A stretch of 64,000 bases of DNA from Blastococcus saxobsidens DD2 (GTDB taxonomy: Bacteria > Actinomycetota > Actinomycetes > Mycobacteriales > Geodermatophilaceae), in the NCBI RefSeq assembly GCF_000284015.1, contig NC_016943.1, forward strand, positions 1,591,541-1,655,540, read 5' to 3'. Under the pieces are notes generated by a model. The model did not search any database and was not told the origin of the DNA. It saw only the letters and a list, made by a program, of their open reading frames with translations. Within the stretch, counting starts at the first letter, position 1. Each line of letters opens with the position of its first letter. The position numbers were made by a program, and so were the translations under genes. This document shows, piece by piece, positions 8,782-17,001 of this stretch.

Positions 8782-9974
8782 CGGGCGTCCTCGGCCCGGG
8801 CGGCGGTAACGTCCTGGGCGGCGGCGGGGCGGGGGCCTTCGGTGTTGAGCAGCACGATGGTGCTCTCGCTGGTCAGGCCGAGGCTTTCGCGCAGCTCGGG
8901 GGCGGATGCGGCGATGCGCGCGGCGGCCATGGTCGCGGCGCCGCACGGGCCGGCTTCAACGGCGAGTGCGTTGAGCGTGTTGACGGCGTCCGCCGCCTGC
9001 TCGTCGGAAACTGCTACGACGCCGTCCATGCCGTCACGCAGGTAGGGCCACGCCAGGGACGAGGGTGTGCCGCAGTTGAGGCCGTCCATGATGGTGGAGG
9101 CAGTGGCGATCGAGGTGGCGCGACCGGCGCGCATGCTGACCTGAATGCAGGCCGCGGAGTCGGGTTCGACGCCGAGGACGGCGATGGAGGCGGAGTTCGG
9201 GTGGCTGCGGTAGTGCACGACCGCAGCCTGCGCCAGTGACCCGACGCCCATCGGGGTCACGACCAGGGCGCTGCCGTGCTCAGTGGGATCACCGAGGGCG
9301 AGCTGGTCGTCGAGTTCGGCGAACAGGGTCGAGTAGCCGTCCACGATCCACTGCGGGATGTCCTCATAGCCGGGCCAGGCGGTGTCCTGGATGAGCACCG
9401 CGTTGGGCTGCCGTTCGGCCTCGTCGGCGGCCAGCTGGACGGTCTTGTCGTAGTCCTCGGAAAGCACGGATACGTGGGCACCCTCGGCCTGGATGGCGCG
9501 GATCGAGGAGGGGGTGACCACGTCGGGGACGAAGATGTGGGCCGGAACGCCGAGCAGGCGGGAGAACCGGGCGACCGCGCGGCCGTGGTTGCCGTCCGTG
9601 GCAGCCACGAACTGCAGCGGCCCAAGGGTCGCTACGACCCCGCGGAGGCTGTCCCAGTCCGTGGGGGTAATGGTCCGACCGGCGCGCTCGCAGATGACGC
9701 GGTACATGGCATACGACACCCCCAGGGCCTTGAAGGCCGGCAGGCCCAGACGCGAGGACTCGTCCTTGACCACCACGCGCGCGACGCAAAGCAGCTCGGC
9801 AACGGCCGGTAGGTCGACAGCCGGCGTGGGCGCGTAGCCCGGCAAGCCCTCGTGGAATACACGGATGTCAGCGGGAGCGGGCGGGCAGGTCCACGCCCGT
9901 GCGTCGGGGTGCGCGAGCCAGGACCCGGCGGCGATGGCCGCCGGAGAAGACGTAGGGGAGGGAGTCGTTGTCAC
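8778..9974 (-). CDS. Diaminopropionate ammonia-lyase family PLP enzyme
   Basis: A fold-type II PLP enzyme of 398 residues matching the diaminopropionate ammonia-lyase group: FHEGLPGYAPTP near residue 40, the Schiff-base lysine Lys82 in GLPAFKALG, and ATDGNHGRAVA. The family converts 2,3-diaminopropionate to pyruvate and two ammonia through aminoacrylate. GTG at 9974 gives a family-like N-terminus; ATG at 10028 in the same frame adds 18 residues and cannot be excluded. It overlaps the M20 gene by four bases. RidA, which removes aminoacrylate, is encoded 350 bp away, supporting an enamine intermediate. Confidence 0.88.
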   Translation of the reverse strand: MTTTPSPTSSPAAIAAGSWLAHPDARAWTCPPAPADIRVFHEGLPGYAPTPAVDLPAVAELLCVARVVVKDESSRLGLPAFKALGVSYAMYRVICERAGRTITPTDWDSLRGVVATLGPLQFVAATDGNHGRAVARFSRLLGVPAHIFVPDVVTPSSIRAIQAEGAHVSVLSEDYDKTVQLAADEAERQPNAVLIQDTAWPGYEDIPQWIVDGYSTLFAELDDQLALGDPTEHGSALVVTPMGVGSLAQAAVVHYRSHPNSASIAVLGVEPDSAACIQVSMRAGRATSIATASTIMDGLNCGTPSSLAWPYLRDGMDGVVAVSDEQAADAVNTLNALAVEAGPCGAATMAAARIAASAPELRESLGLTSESTIVLLNTEGPRPAAAQDVTAARAEDAR

Positions 9975-10066
9975 TCGTCTACGGTCTCTCACCCACGCTG
10001 CTGTCGTGAAGTGACGATTCGCGAACATCAGTGTTCGATGTCTCCGATGCTCTTGGAGGTGGCGAC

Positions 10067-10290
10067 ATGTGGGAGCTTCCGCGATTGCGCCTGCTGAGGG
10101 AACTGCATCAGCGCGGCACCAGCGCCGCCGTCTCTGTGGCTCTGAACTACAGCCCCTCGACCGTGTCCCAGCAGCTGTCCCCGCTCGAGACCGAGGTCGG
10201 CGTGAGCCTTAATGAGCCGGCCGGCGACGGGCCCTCGCAGTGTGGGCTGTGCCCGCCGATGCCGAGGCGGGTGCAGTATTGGCCGCAGGC
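10067..10290 (+). pseudogene. LysR-family regulator remnant, HTH domain only
   Basis: ATG at 10067 follows a TTGGAGG ribosome-binding site and opens a clear LysR helix-turn-helix (LRLLRELHQRGTSAAV, then SPSTVSQQLSPLETEVGV). The frame degenerates at about residue 52. A continuation (RALAVWAVPADAEAG) appears one frame over, so a small indel is followed by loss of the whole effector domain. It is divergent from the ammonia-lyase gene and was probably its regulator. Confidence 0.75.
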
Positions 10291-10327
10291 GTGGTGCCAC
10301 TGCTCGCCGTTGGTGGGTGCATGCACA

Positions 10328-10729
10328 CTACGTGCGCATCGTGCCCGGTCCCGCGACCAATTCGATTTCGACGCGCGCCCCGAGAGGCAAGCCTGCGACC
10401 GCTACGGTGGTCCGCGCCGGATACGGCTGGTCGAATGCTCTTGCGTAGACTTCGTTGACGGCCGCGAAATCAGCCATGTCGACCAGGTAGACATTCACCT
10501 TCACGACATCCGAGAGAGTCCGGCCGGCGGCTGCGAGCACCTGGCCGAGATTTGTGAAGACGCGGTGCGCCTGCTCTGCGACGTCGCCGTCGACGAGGGC
10601 GTTCGTCGCGGGATCGATCGGTGTCTGACCTGAGAGGTAGAGCATCCCGTGTTGGTCGTGGCCCGCGGCGTGTGCGTAGGGGCCGACCGGAGCGGGAGCA
10701 TCAGGAGCGTCGACAGTGAAGCGAGGCAT
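10328..10729 (-). CDS. ridA: RidA/YjgF/YER057c-family enamine/imine deaminase
   Basis: A 133-residue RidA-fold protein. The signature is present: LYLSGQTPIDP, the Arg106 substrate-carboxylate ligand in YPARTTVAVAGLP, and the acidic pair in ARVEIE. RidA proteins form trimers that hydrolyse reactive enamines such as 2-aminoacrylate released by PLP enzymes. Its place beside a diaminopropionate ammonia-lyase and two class V aminotransferases fits this detoxifying role. Whether it is a true RidA or a Rid2/Rid3 subfamily member cannot be told by eye. Confidence 0.88.
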   Translation of the reverse strand: MPRFTVDAPDAPAPVGPYAHAAGHDQHGMLYLSGQTPIDPATNALVDGDVAEQAHRVFTNLGQVLAAAGRTLSDVVKVNVYLVDMADFAAVNEVYARAFDQPYPARTTVAVAGLPLGARVEIELVAGPGTMRT

Positions 10730-11214
10730 GATCGTTAGTCTGCCCCGCGGGAGCTTGTGGGGGCGACTTTGCGACAGTGGCCCGCCCGCGGGAGCTGGTC
10801 GCCATGCGCGTCGCGCTGTTCGATACCAGGACAGTCCACCGTGGCCGACGAGAGGCTGACCGGGATGACGCCACGCCGGTGTGCCTTTCCAGGCCGCGTG
10901 GCGAGGCGCTCGATGACGGCCTCACCGTCGGTGAGGTGACGGTCGATGCCTTCAGTCCTGTACGCCGACGTCGACATCCCGCAGAGCTGGACGCTTGTGG
11001 TCAGGCTGCTCGGCCCGCTCGCCCCACTACCCGCCGTCGGCCGGGCCGCCGCGCTCGGCTCGGCCGCCCTGCTCCTGCTGGTGCCGACCGCTCTGCTGCT
11101 CCTGCCTGCATCCTGACCGGGGGACCTTCGAGCACAGCTGTCGCAGCGGTCGGCGCGGGGTTCCAGGGGGCCAGTGGCGTGCCGCCTGGTCCTGGCCTAT
11201 CCGCAGCCGGCCAC
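10730..11214. other. 485-bp stretch without a convincing gene
   Basis: No frame shows a recognisable family. The only candidate is a 56-codon ORF (ATG 10946 to TGA 11114-11116, plus strand). Its product would carry one C-terminal hydrophobic segment (ALGSAALLLLVPTALLLLPAS), but there is no clear ribosome-binding site. It may be the end of a decayed membrane-protein gene. Confidence 0.4.
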
Positions 11215-11604
11215 TCAGGGCTTGACGGCGAGCACGGGCCGGTCGGCGTCGAGGAGGATCCGCTGGGCGCTGCTGCCCATGAGCAGTTTGCCCACGGCGG
11301 AGCGCTTGCGCAGTCCAATGACGATCACCGAGGCGTCGACCTCCTCAGCCACCCGCAGCACCTCGTCAGCGGCATCTCCCGAGTGGGTGTGCTGCCGCAG
11401 ATCCAGGGCGACGCCGTACTCCACGGCCCGCTCGCGCATCCGGCGGACCGCGTTCTCGGGAGCGACGTCGGTGCTGACCGGGGCACCGCCGCGCGGGGAG
11501 TTCAGGACGACCAGCGGTTCGCTCCGGCGCCGCGCTTCCGCGAGGGCGGCGCCGAACGCGGCATCGCCTTCCGGCGTGGGCACGTAACCGACGAGGACGG
11601 TCAT
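11215..11604 (-). CDS. Universal stress protein, UspA family
   Basis: A 129-residue single-domain Usp fold. The N-terminal strand is TVLVGYVPTPEG. The C-terminal ATP-binding motif of the G-x2-G-x9-G-[ST] kind is approximated by IGLRKRSAVGKLLMGSSAQRIL. Its ATG overlaps the tctA stop (ATGA), so it is the last gene of the tctCBA operon. Usp proteins directly after tripartite transporters are common in bacteria, but their role there is not settled; nucleotide-dependent regulation of transport is an inference. Confidence 0.9.
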   Translation of the reverse strand: MTVLVGYVPTPEGDAAFGAALAEARRRSEPLVVLNSPRGGAPVSTDVAPENAVRRMRERAVEYGVALDLRQHTHSGDAADEVLRVAEEVDASVIVIGLRKRSAVGKLLMGSSAQRILLDADRPVLAVKP

Positions 11605-13118
11605 ACCAGCTCCTTGGTGTCGCTCGGGTGGTCGGCGGGGCGCCGGCGGGAGAGGGCGCTGCGGATCATCGGGACGACGATCACCAGCAGGAAGACCACC
11701 AGCAGGGTGCCGGAGATGGGCCGGGTGAAGAAGCCGACGGCATCGCCGTCGAAGATCAGCAGCGACCGGCGCAGCGAGTCCTCGAGCAGGGTGCCGAGGA
11801 CGAAGGCCAGCAGCAGGGGGCCCGGGTCGAAGCCGACCTTCTTCATCAGGTAGCCGAGCAGGCCGAACACGATGACCAGCACGATGTCGAACGCGCTGTT
11901 GTTGACGGTGTAGACGCCGATCAGCGTGATCAGGACCGTGATCGGCGCCAGGATCGCAGGGCGCACCCGGAGGATCTTCACGAAGAGGCCGACCAGCGGG
12001 ATGCTCATGATCAGCAACAGGATGTTGCCGATGTACATCGAGTTGACCACGCCCCAGAAGAGCTCCGGCTCGTCGGTGACCAGCCGGGGGCCCGGCGGGA
12101 CACCCTGGATCAGCAGGGCACCGAAGATCACCGCCATGGTGGCGTTGGCCGGGATGCCCAGGGTGAGCAGCGGGATGAACGACGAGGTCGCCGCGGCGTT
12201 GTTCGCCGTCTCCGGGCCGGCCACTCCCTCGACCGCGCCCTTGCCGAACCGCTCGGGAGTCTTCGACCGCTTCTTCTCCACCGCGTAGGCGGCCAGCGAG
12301 GAGAGGGTCGCGCCACCTCCGGGCAGGATGCCGAGAACGAAGCCGAGTACCGAGCCGCGGCCGATCGCGCCCGACGACTGGCGCAGGTCCTTGCGCGAGG
12401 GCCAGACGTTGGCCACCTTCGCCGGCGCCTGGGCGACGGTGTGCCGCTGCTCGAGGTTGTAGAGGATCTCGCCGAGGCCGAACAGGCCCATGGCGATCGG
12501 CACGAAGTCCAGGCCGTCGGCCAGGTTGAGGTTGCCGAAGGTGAACCGTTCGCCGCCGGTGAAGGCGTCCCGGCCGACGGTGGCGAGGAGCAGGCCGATC
12601 ACGGCGGCGACGATCGCCTTGAGCCGGCTGCCGCCGCTCACCGTCGCGACCAGGAGGATGCCGAGCAGCGCGAGCGCGGTGTACTCCGGCGGCCCGAAGT
12701 CGAGGGCGAACCCGGCGACGACCGGGGCGAGGAACGACAGGGCGACGATCGAGATCGTGCCGCCGACGAACGAGCCGATCGCGGCGATGCCCAGGGCGGT
12801 GCCGGCCTTGCCCTGGCGGGCCAGGGCGTGGCCGTCGAACACCGTCACCACCGAGGATGCCTCGCCGGGCAGTTTGAGCAGTACCGAGGTGATCGTGCCG
12901 CCGTACTGGGCACCGTAGAAGATCCCGGCCAGCATGATGATCGAGGTCACCGGCTCCAGGCCGATGGTGATCGGCAGCAGGATCGCGATCGTGGCGGCGG
13001 GGCCCAGGCCCGGCAGCACGCCGACCAGCATGCCGACGACGACGCCGATCAGGCAGTAGAGCAGGTTGGTGGGTTCCAGGACGACGGTGAAGCCGTCGAG
13101 CACCGGGGCCAGGTCCAT
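11601..13118 (-). CDS. tctA: Tripartite tricarboxylate transporter, large membrane subunit TctA
   Basis: A 505-residue TctA-type permease with about 11-12 membrane helices. The conserved loops are visible: GVLPGLGPAATIAILLPIT near residue 35, GGTITSVLLKLPGEASSVVT near 75 and PGGGATLSSLAAYA near 270. It forms the transport channel with TctB and receives substrate from the TctC binding protein, driven by an ion gradient. The start has GAGGAAG six bases upstream, seven bases after tctB. It overlaps the Usp gene. The neighbouring catabolic operon points to an aldarate substrate. Confidence 0.95.
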   Translation of the reverse strand: MDLAPVLDGFTVVLEPTNLLYCLIGVVVGMLVGVLPGLGPAATIAILLPITIGLEPVTSIIMLAGIFYGAQYGGTITSVLLKLPGEASSVVTVFDGHALARQGKAGTALGIAAIGSFVGGTISIVALSFLAPVVAGFALDFGPPEYTALALLGILLVATVSGGSRLKAIVAAVIGLLLATVGRDAFTGGERFTFGNLNLADGLDFVPIAMGLFGLGEILYNLEQRHTVAQAPAKVANVWPSRKDLRQSSGAIGRGSVLGFVLGILPGGGATLSSLAAYAVEKKRSKTPERFGKGAVEGVAGPETANNAAATSSFIPLLTLGIPANATMAVIFGALLIQGVPPGPRLVTDEPELFWGVVNSMYIGNILLLIMSIPLVGLFVKILRVRPAILAPITVLITLIGVYTVNNSAFDIVLVIVFGLLGYLMKKVGFDPGPLLLAFVLGTLLEDSLRRSLLIFDGDAVGFFTRPISGTLLVVFLLVIVVPMIRSALSRRRPADHPSDTKELV

Positions 13119-13125
13119 GGCTTCC

Positions 13126-13761
13126 TCAGAACAGGTGCGGGATGGGGACCGATAGGGCCGCCACGAAGATGAGGTAGAACGCGATCACCACGCCGATGCT
13201 GGTGACGACCGACGTGCGCCAGCCCTCGCCGCCCAGGAAACGCAGCCAGACGAAGGCGAGCAGGCCCGCGGGGATCTCGAAGCCGATGACCTCGATGACG
13301 GCGACGAACACGACCATCGTCGCGAGGCCCGCCAGGACGAGCCAGGAGGCGCGGGAGAAGCGCTCGGTGTCGTTGGTGCCGCGGGCGGTGGCCGCCAGCG
13401 CGATGCCCAGGACGACGAGAAGGAGGCTCAGGATCATCGGCCAGGTGCCCGAGCCGGGGTTGCCGGCGCTGCCGGCGCCCAGCGACAGCGCGCCGACCAG
13501 TGCAGCGGCGCCCAGGGCCACAACCAGCAGGGCGACGACCAGGTTCGTGGTCATGCCCGCGGGCGGCGGCCGGTGCTCGGCGTCGTGCTCCACCTCGTGG
13601 ACCGCGTCCTCGAGGTCGTGCAACGTCGAGGGCGTGCGGTCGCCGTCCCTCGCGGGACCGGCAGGGGACGCGGGTGCGGCACCTCCCTGGGGGGTAGCCC
13701 CGGCGGCCGTGCGGCCGCCGGGGCTCCCCGGGGTGTGTTCCCCGTCGTGGTCGGAGGTCAT
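13126..13761 (-). CDS. tctB: Tripartite tricarboxylate transporter, small membrane subunit TctB
   Basis: About 211 residues with a long hydrophilic N-terminus (about 70 residues, Gly/Pro/Asp rich) and four membrane helices, the usual TctB topology. ATG at 13761 is preferred because GAGGAG lies five bases upstream; the frame also allows GTG at 13767. The N-terminal extension contains a perfect DNA inverted repeat at 13696-13725. It lies between tctC and tctA and is the small partner of the TctA channel. Confidence 0.88.
   Translation of the reverse strand: MTSDHDGEHTPGSPGGRTAAGATPQGGAAPASPAGPARDGDRTPSTLHDLEDAVHEVEHDAEHRPPPAGMTTNLVVALLVVALGAAALVGALSLGAGSAGNPGSGTWPMILSLLLVVLGIALAATARGTNDTERFSRASWLVLAGLATMVVFVAVIEVIGFEIPAGLLAFVWLRFLGGEGWRTSVVTSIGVVIAFYLIFVAALSVPIPHLF
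13696..13725 (-). repeat. Perfect 13-bp inverted repeat inside the start of tctB
   Basis: Arms 13696-13708 and 13713-13725 pair perfectly around a four-base loop and are almost pure G/C. In the tctC-tctB-tctA message this strong hairpin falls about 12-22 codons into tctB. It could lower expression of the membrane subunits compared with the binding protein. Confidence 0.6.
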
Positions 13762-13835
13762 GAGCACTCCTCGCTGGCGCTCGGCGCACTCATGACTCGA
13801 GTGCTGCGTCCGTGGGTGACGTCGGAACTCGGGGA

Positions 13836-14840
13836 CTACTCGCCGCCGAGGTCGATGCCGTACTCCTCGACGACGGAACGGTAGTTGTCAAGGTTTTCGG
13901 TCCAGCGCTCCTGGATCTCGTCACCGTCGAGCTCGTTCGGGGTGAGCAGGTTGTCCTCGTTGAACTGCTGGTAGCCCTCGTCCTCGAAGGCCGTCTGGAA
14001 GGCGTCGCGGAGGGTCTGCATGACGTCGTCCGGCACACCCTGCGGGGCGAAGACGGCGCGCGACTGCTGGACCGGGACGTCGTAGCCGGCCTCGACGGCG
14101 GTCGGGGTGTCGGGGAGGTAGCTCGGGCGCTCCTCCGCGAAGGTCACGATCGGGGTGAGCTCGCCGGCCTCGATCTGCTCGATGGCCTCACCGAGCTGGA
14201 TGGAGCCGACGTCGACCTGGCCACCCAGCACGGCGGTCAGCGTGGGGGAGCCGCCGTCGAAAGGGACGGCGGTGGCGTCGATGTCGGCCTGGGCGAAGAG
14301 CAGCTCCTGGGAGAGCTGGCTGCCGGTGCCCACGCCGGTGGTGCCGAAGGTGATGGGCCGGCCGGCGGCGGCCAGGTCCTCCACGGTCTGGAAGCCGGAG
14401 TCGGGGGAGGTGACCAGGACGTAGTCGTCGAGCGAGAGGCCGGTGACGATGTCGTAGTCGGCGATGTCGGGGGCATCCTCGGTGGCGAGCGGGGTGATGT
14501 ACGCGAGGCTGCCGTTGTAGACCATCAGGGTGTGGCCGTCCGGCTCCTCGCCGGCCAGGGACTGGGCGGCCAGCGCACCGTTGGCGCCGGGCTGGTTCTC
14601 GACGGTGACGGCGACGCCGAGCTCGTCGGAGAGGATGTCGGCGGCCGCGCGGGCGATCAGGTCGGTGCTGCCGCCGGGGTCCTGCCCCACGAGCATGGTG
14701 ATCGGGTCGCCGCCGGGGAACTCCTCGCCCTCCGCGCTCGACCCGCCGCCGACGTTGCCGCCGCACGCGGCGAGCGAGAGGGCCAGAGCGAGTCCGGCAC
14801 CGGTCGTCGCCAGGCGGCGCGCACGGTGGTTGGTGGTCAT
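13836..14840 (-). CDS. tctC: Tripartite tricarboxylate transporter substrate-binding lipoprotein TctC
   Basis: A 334-residue Bug/TctC-type binding protein. A lipoprotein signal (basic start, hydrophobic stretch, lipobox LAACGG near residue 24) is followed by the mature fold with DPGGSTDLIARAAA and ENQPGANGALA, the loops that hold a carboxylate through water in this family. GAGGAG sits six bases before the ATG. It is the first gene of tctCBA, divergent from a LysR gene and downstream of promoter 14927-14971. The substrate is inferred to be an aldarate such as glucarate or galactarate from the adjacent dehydratases. Confidence 0.93.
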   Translation of the reverse strand: MTTNHRARRLATTGAGLALALSLAACGGNVGGGSSAEGEEFPGGDPITMLVGQDPGGSTDLIARAAADILSDELGVAVTVENQPGANGALAAQSLAGEEPDGHTLMVYNGSLAYITPLATEDAPDIADYDIVTGLSLDDYVLVTSPDSGFQTVEDLAAAGRPITFGTTGVGTGSQLSQELLFAQADIDATAVPFDGGSPTLTAVLGGQVDVGSIQLGEAIEQIEAGELTPIVTFAEERPSYLPDTPTAVEAGYDVPVQQSRAVFAPQGVPDDVMQTLRDAFQTAFEDEGYQQFNEDNLLTPNELDGDEIQERWTENLDNYRSVVEEYGIDLGGE

Positions 14841-14926
14841 GTCGATCTCCTCTACGAGCAGCTCTTCGGCTGTGTGGGGGCTGTCGTTCCGCCTGTGAGT
14901 GGCGTCACTCGACCCGGACGCTGCGG

Positions 14927-14971
14927 AGCGTATGGAGGGCAATGGATGCCTGTCCAAGATCAATGAGGCAT
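14927..14971 (-). promoter_or_regulatory. Promoter/operator of tctCBA (shared aldarate motif, site 1)
   Basis: Read on the minus strand: ATGC (14971-14968), ten bases, TTGGAC (14957-14952), two bases, GCAT (14949-14946), then TACGCT (14932-14927) exactly 19 bases after TTGGAC. The ATGC...GCAT pair forms a dyad as expected for a LysR-type site. The same layout occurs at 15917-15961 and 28340-28384. The predicted 5' leader of tctC is about 80 bases. Confidence 0.7.
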
Positions 14972-14990
14972 TGGTTGATACCTTCGGTGC

Positions 14991-15884
14991 ATGGCATTCA
15001 CCCTGGAGCAACTCCGCGGATTTCTGGCCGTGGCCGAGGAGTTGCACTTCGGGCGCGCGGCCGAACGGCTGAAGATGACTCAACCGCCGTTGAGCCGGCA
15101 GATCCAGAAGCTGGAGCGGACCGTCGGGGCCCAGCTGCTCGAACGCGACAACCGGAAGGTCGCCCTCACCGCCGCCGGTGAGGTCTTCCTCGCCGAAGCG
15201 CGGAGGCTGCTCTCCCTCGCCGACACCGCGCCGGAGCTCGCCCGCCGGGTGTCGTCGGGGTCGCACGGCGTGGTGCGCATCGGGTTCACCGCCGCCTCCA
15301 CCTACGGGACGCTCGGCCGGTTGCTCGACGCGCTCGACCGCGGGCTGCCGCACATCGGACTGGACCTGCAGGAGATGGTCACCCGGGAGCAGATCGCCGC
15401 GCTGCTCAACGAGGAGGTGGACCTCGGGCTGGCGCGCCCTCCGTTCGACGCCGACACCTTCGGCTCCCGTCTCCTGCACCGCGAGGCGCTGCTGGTCGCC
15501 GTCCCCGTCGGGCACCGGCTGCTGGAGCTGGGTCGGGACGTGGTGGCCGACGACCTGGCGGCCGAGCCTGTGGTCATGCACTCGCCGACCCGGGCACGCT
15601 ACTTCTACGACCTGGTCGTGAGCATGGTGCCGGCGGCGTCCGGCAATGCCGTCCACATGGTTAGCCAGGTCCTGACGATGCTCTGGCTGGTCGCCGCGGG
15701 CCGCGGGATCGCGTTCGTGCCGGCGTCGGCGTCGCGGCTGCCCATCGAGGGTGTCGAGTTCGTGCGACTCGAGACGCCGGTGCTGGAACCCGTGGAGCTG
15801 CACCTGCTCTGGGTGCGGCAATCGCGCAATCCTGCGCTGCGGCGGGTGCTCGACCTGCTGGAGCAGGCCGAACCGGCCTTCTGA
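14991..15884 (+). CDS. LysR-family regulator of the aldarate locus
   Basis: 297 residues: winged HTH at 1-60 ([20 protein letters not shown]) and a periplasmic-binding-like effector domain from about 90 ([11 protein letters not shown], then [10 protein letters not shown]). It lies between tctCBA (divergent) and the kdgD operon (same strand), both preceded by the same dyad motif, so it is the likely activator. GTTGATACCTTC at 14974-14985, a few bases before the ATG, could be a -10 region for a leaderless message. A paralogue with a very similar HTH is at 27240 next to the third copy of the motif. Confidence 0.92.
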   Translation: MAFTLEQLRGFLAVAEELHFGRAAERLKMTQPPLSRQIQKLERTVGAQLLERDNRKVALTAAGEVFLAEARRLLSLADTAPELARRVSSGSHGVVRIGFTAASTYGTLGRLLDALDRGLPHIGLDLQEMVTREQIAALLNEEVDLGLARPPFDADTFGSRLLHREALLVAVPVGHRLLELGRDVVADDLAAEPVVMHSPTRARYFYDLVVSMVPAASGNAVHMVSQVLTMLWLVAAGRGIAFVPASASRLPIEGVEFVRLETPVLEPVELHLLWVRQSRNPALRRVLDLLEQAEPAF

Positions 15885-15916
15885 TCTCCCGGGCGATGCA
15901 CACAGCGCATCGTTCG

Positions 15917-15961
15917 ATGCGAAACAACTCTTGGACAGGCATCGTCGATCCTCCCTACGGT
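15917..15961 (+). promoter_or_regulatory. Promoter/operator of the kdgD-gudD operon (shared motif, site 2)
   Basis: ATGC (15917-15920), ten bases, TTGGAC (15931-15936), two bases, GCAT (15939-15942), and TACGGT (15956-15961) 19 bases after TTGGAC. TCTTGGACAGGCATC is a perfect 15-base match, inverted, to the tctCBA site. A further small dyad GCATCG-TT-CGATGC (15907-15920) overlaps its left arm. Confidence 0.7.
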
Positions 15962-16041
15962 TGCGCCGACCACCGCTCGTGTCCACCGACGTCCTGCCGT
16001 CGGACACCGCGGACCCGTCGGAACCCGAGGACCTGATCTCC

Positions 16042-16956
16042 GTGACGCTGCTGCCCCCCGATGCTCTCGCCGACCGTCTCAAGTCCGGCCTGCTCTCCTT
16101 CCCGGTGACCCACTTCGACGCCGACCTCCGCGTCGACGAGGCGCGCTACCGCGAGCACCTGGCCTGGCAGTCCAGCTTCGACGTCGCCGGGCTGTTCGCC
16201 GCCGGCGGCACGGGGGAGGGCTTCTCCATGACCTCGGAGGAAATCGACCGCGTCGTCCGGATCGCCGTCGAGGAGGCCGGCAGCAGCGTGCCGGTGCTCG
16301 CGCCGGCGACCGGGAGCACCGCGCAGGCCATCGCCCAGGCGCAGGCCGCGCAGGAGGCCGGCGCGTCCGGTCTCCTGCTGTTCCCGCCGTACCTCACCGA
16401 GGCCAGCCAGGCCGGTCTCGTCGAGCACATCGGCGCCGTGTGCCGGGCGACCGACCTCGGCGTCATCGTCTACAGCCGGGCCAATGCGATCCTCGCCGAC
16501 GTCACGGTGGCCGAGGTGGCCGACCGCAACCCGAACCTGATCGGACTCAAGGACGGCATCGGCGACATCGAGCAGATGACCCGCACCTACGCCAAGGTCG
16601 GCGACCGGCTCATCTACGTGGGTGGCCTGCCCACGGCCGAGACGTTCGCGCTGCCGCTGCTGCAGCTCGGCGTGAGCACCTACTCCTCGGCGCTCTACAA
16701 CTTCCTGCCCGAGTTCGCGCTGCGCTTCTACGCCGCCGTGCGCGCCCAGGACCGGGTCGCGGTCTACTCCATGCTCAACGACTTCGTGCTGCCCTACATC
16801 GACATCCGCGACCGCACCAAGGGCTACGCCGTCTCCATCGTCAAGGCCGGGCTGACCGCCGTGGGCCGGGACGGGGGCCGGGTGCGCCCGCCGCTGACCG
16901 ATCTCACCGAGGCCGAGCGCGCCGAGCTCAGCGCGCTGGTCGGCAAGATCTCCTGA
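16042..16956 (+). CDS. kdgD: 5-dehydro-4-deoxyglucarate dehydratase
   Basis: A 304-residue class I aldolase-fold enzyme of the DHDPS superfamily. It dehydrates and decarboxylates 5-keto-4-deoxyglucarate to 2,5-dioxopentanoate (2-oxoglutarate semialdehyde). Visible are [10 protein letters not shown] (phosphate-loop analogue), Tyr144 in IVYSRANA, the Schiff-base lysine Lys170 in [10 protein letters not shown] and the KdgD-like [13 protein letters not shown] at 16042 gives the usual family length; GTG at 15979 would add 21 residues and lies just after the predicted promoter. It is the first gene of the catabolic operon, followed by the two dehydratases that make its substrate. Confidence 0.93.
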   Translation: MTLLPPDALADRLKSGLLSFPVTHFDADLRVDEARYREHLAWQSSFDVAGLFAAGGTGEGFSMTSEEIDRVVRIAVEEAGSSVPVLAPATGSTAQAIAQAQAAQEAGASGLLLFPPYLTEASQAGLVEHIGAVCRATDLGVIVYSRANAILADVTVAEVADRNPNLIGLKDGIGDIEQMTRTYAKVGDRLIYVGGLPTAETFALPLLQLGVSTYSSALYNFLPEFALRFYAAVRAQDRVAVYSMLNDFVLPYIDIRDRTKGYAVSIVKAGLTAVGRDGGRVRPPLTDLTEAERAELSALVGKIS

Positions 16957-17001
16957 CCGCCGCCTCCTGACCCAGCGACGCGCCCCCACCTGGAGGACTG
17001 C

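Noticed and set aside
13836-16082. A 748-codon minus-strand frame over tctC and the LysR gene
   Set aside because: Only the tctC part from 14840 is real. The rest is antisense of LysR, and tctC has its own ribosome-binding site and signal peptide.
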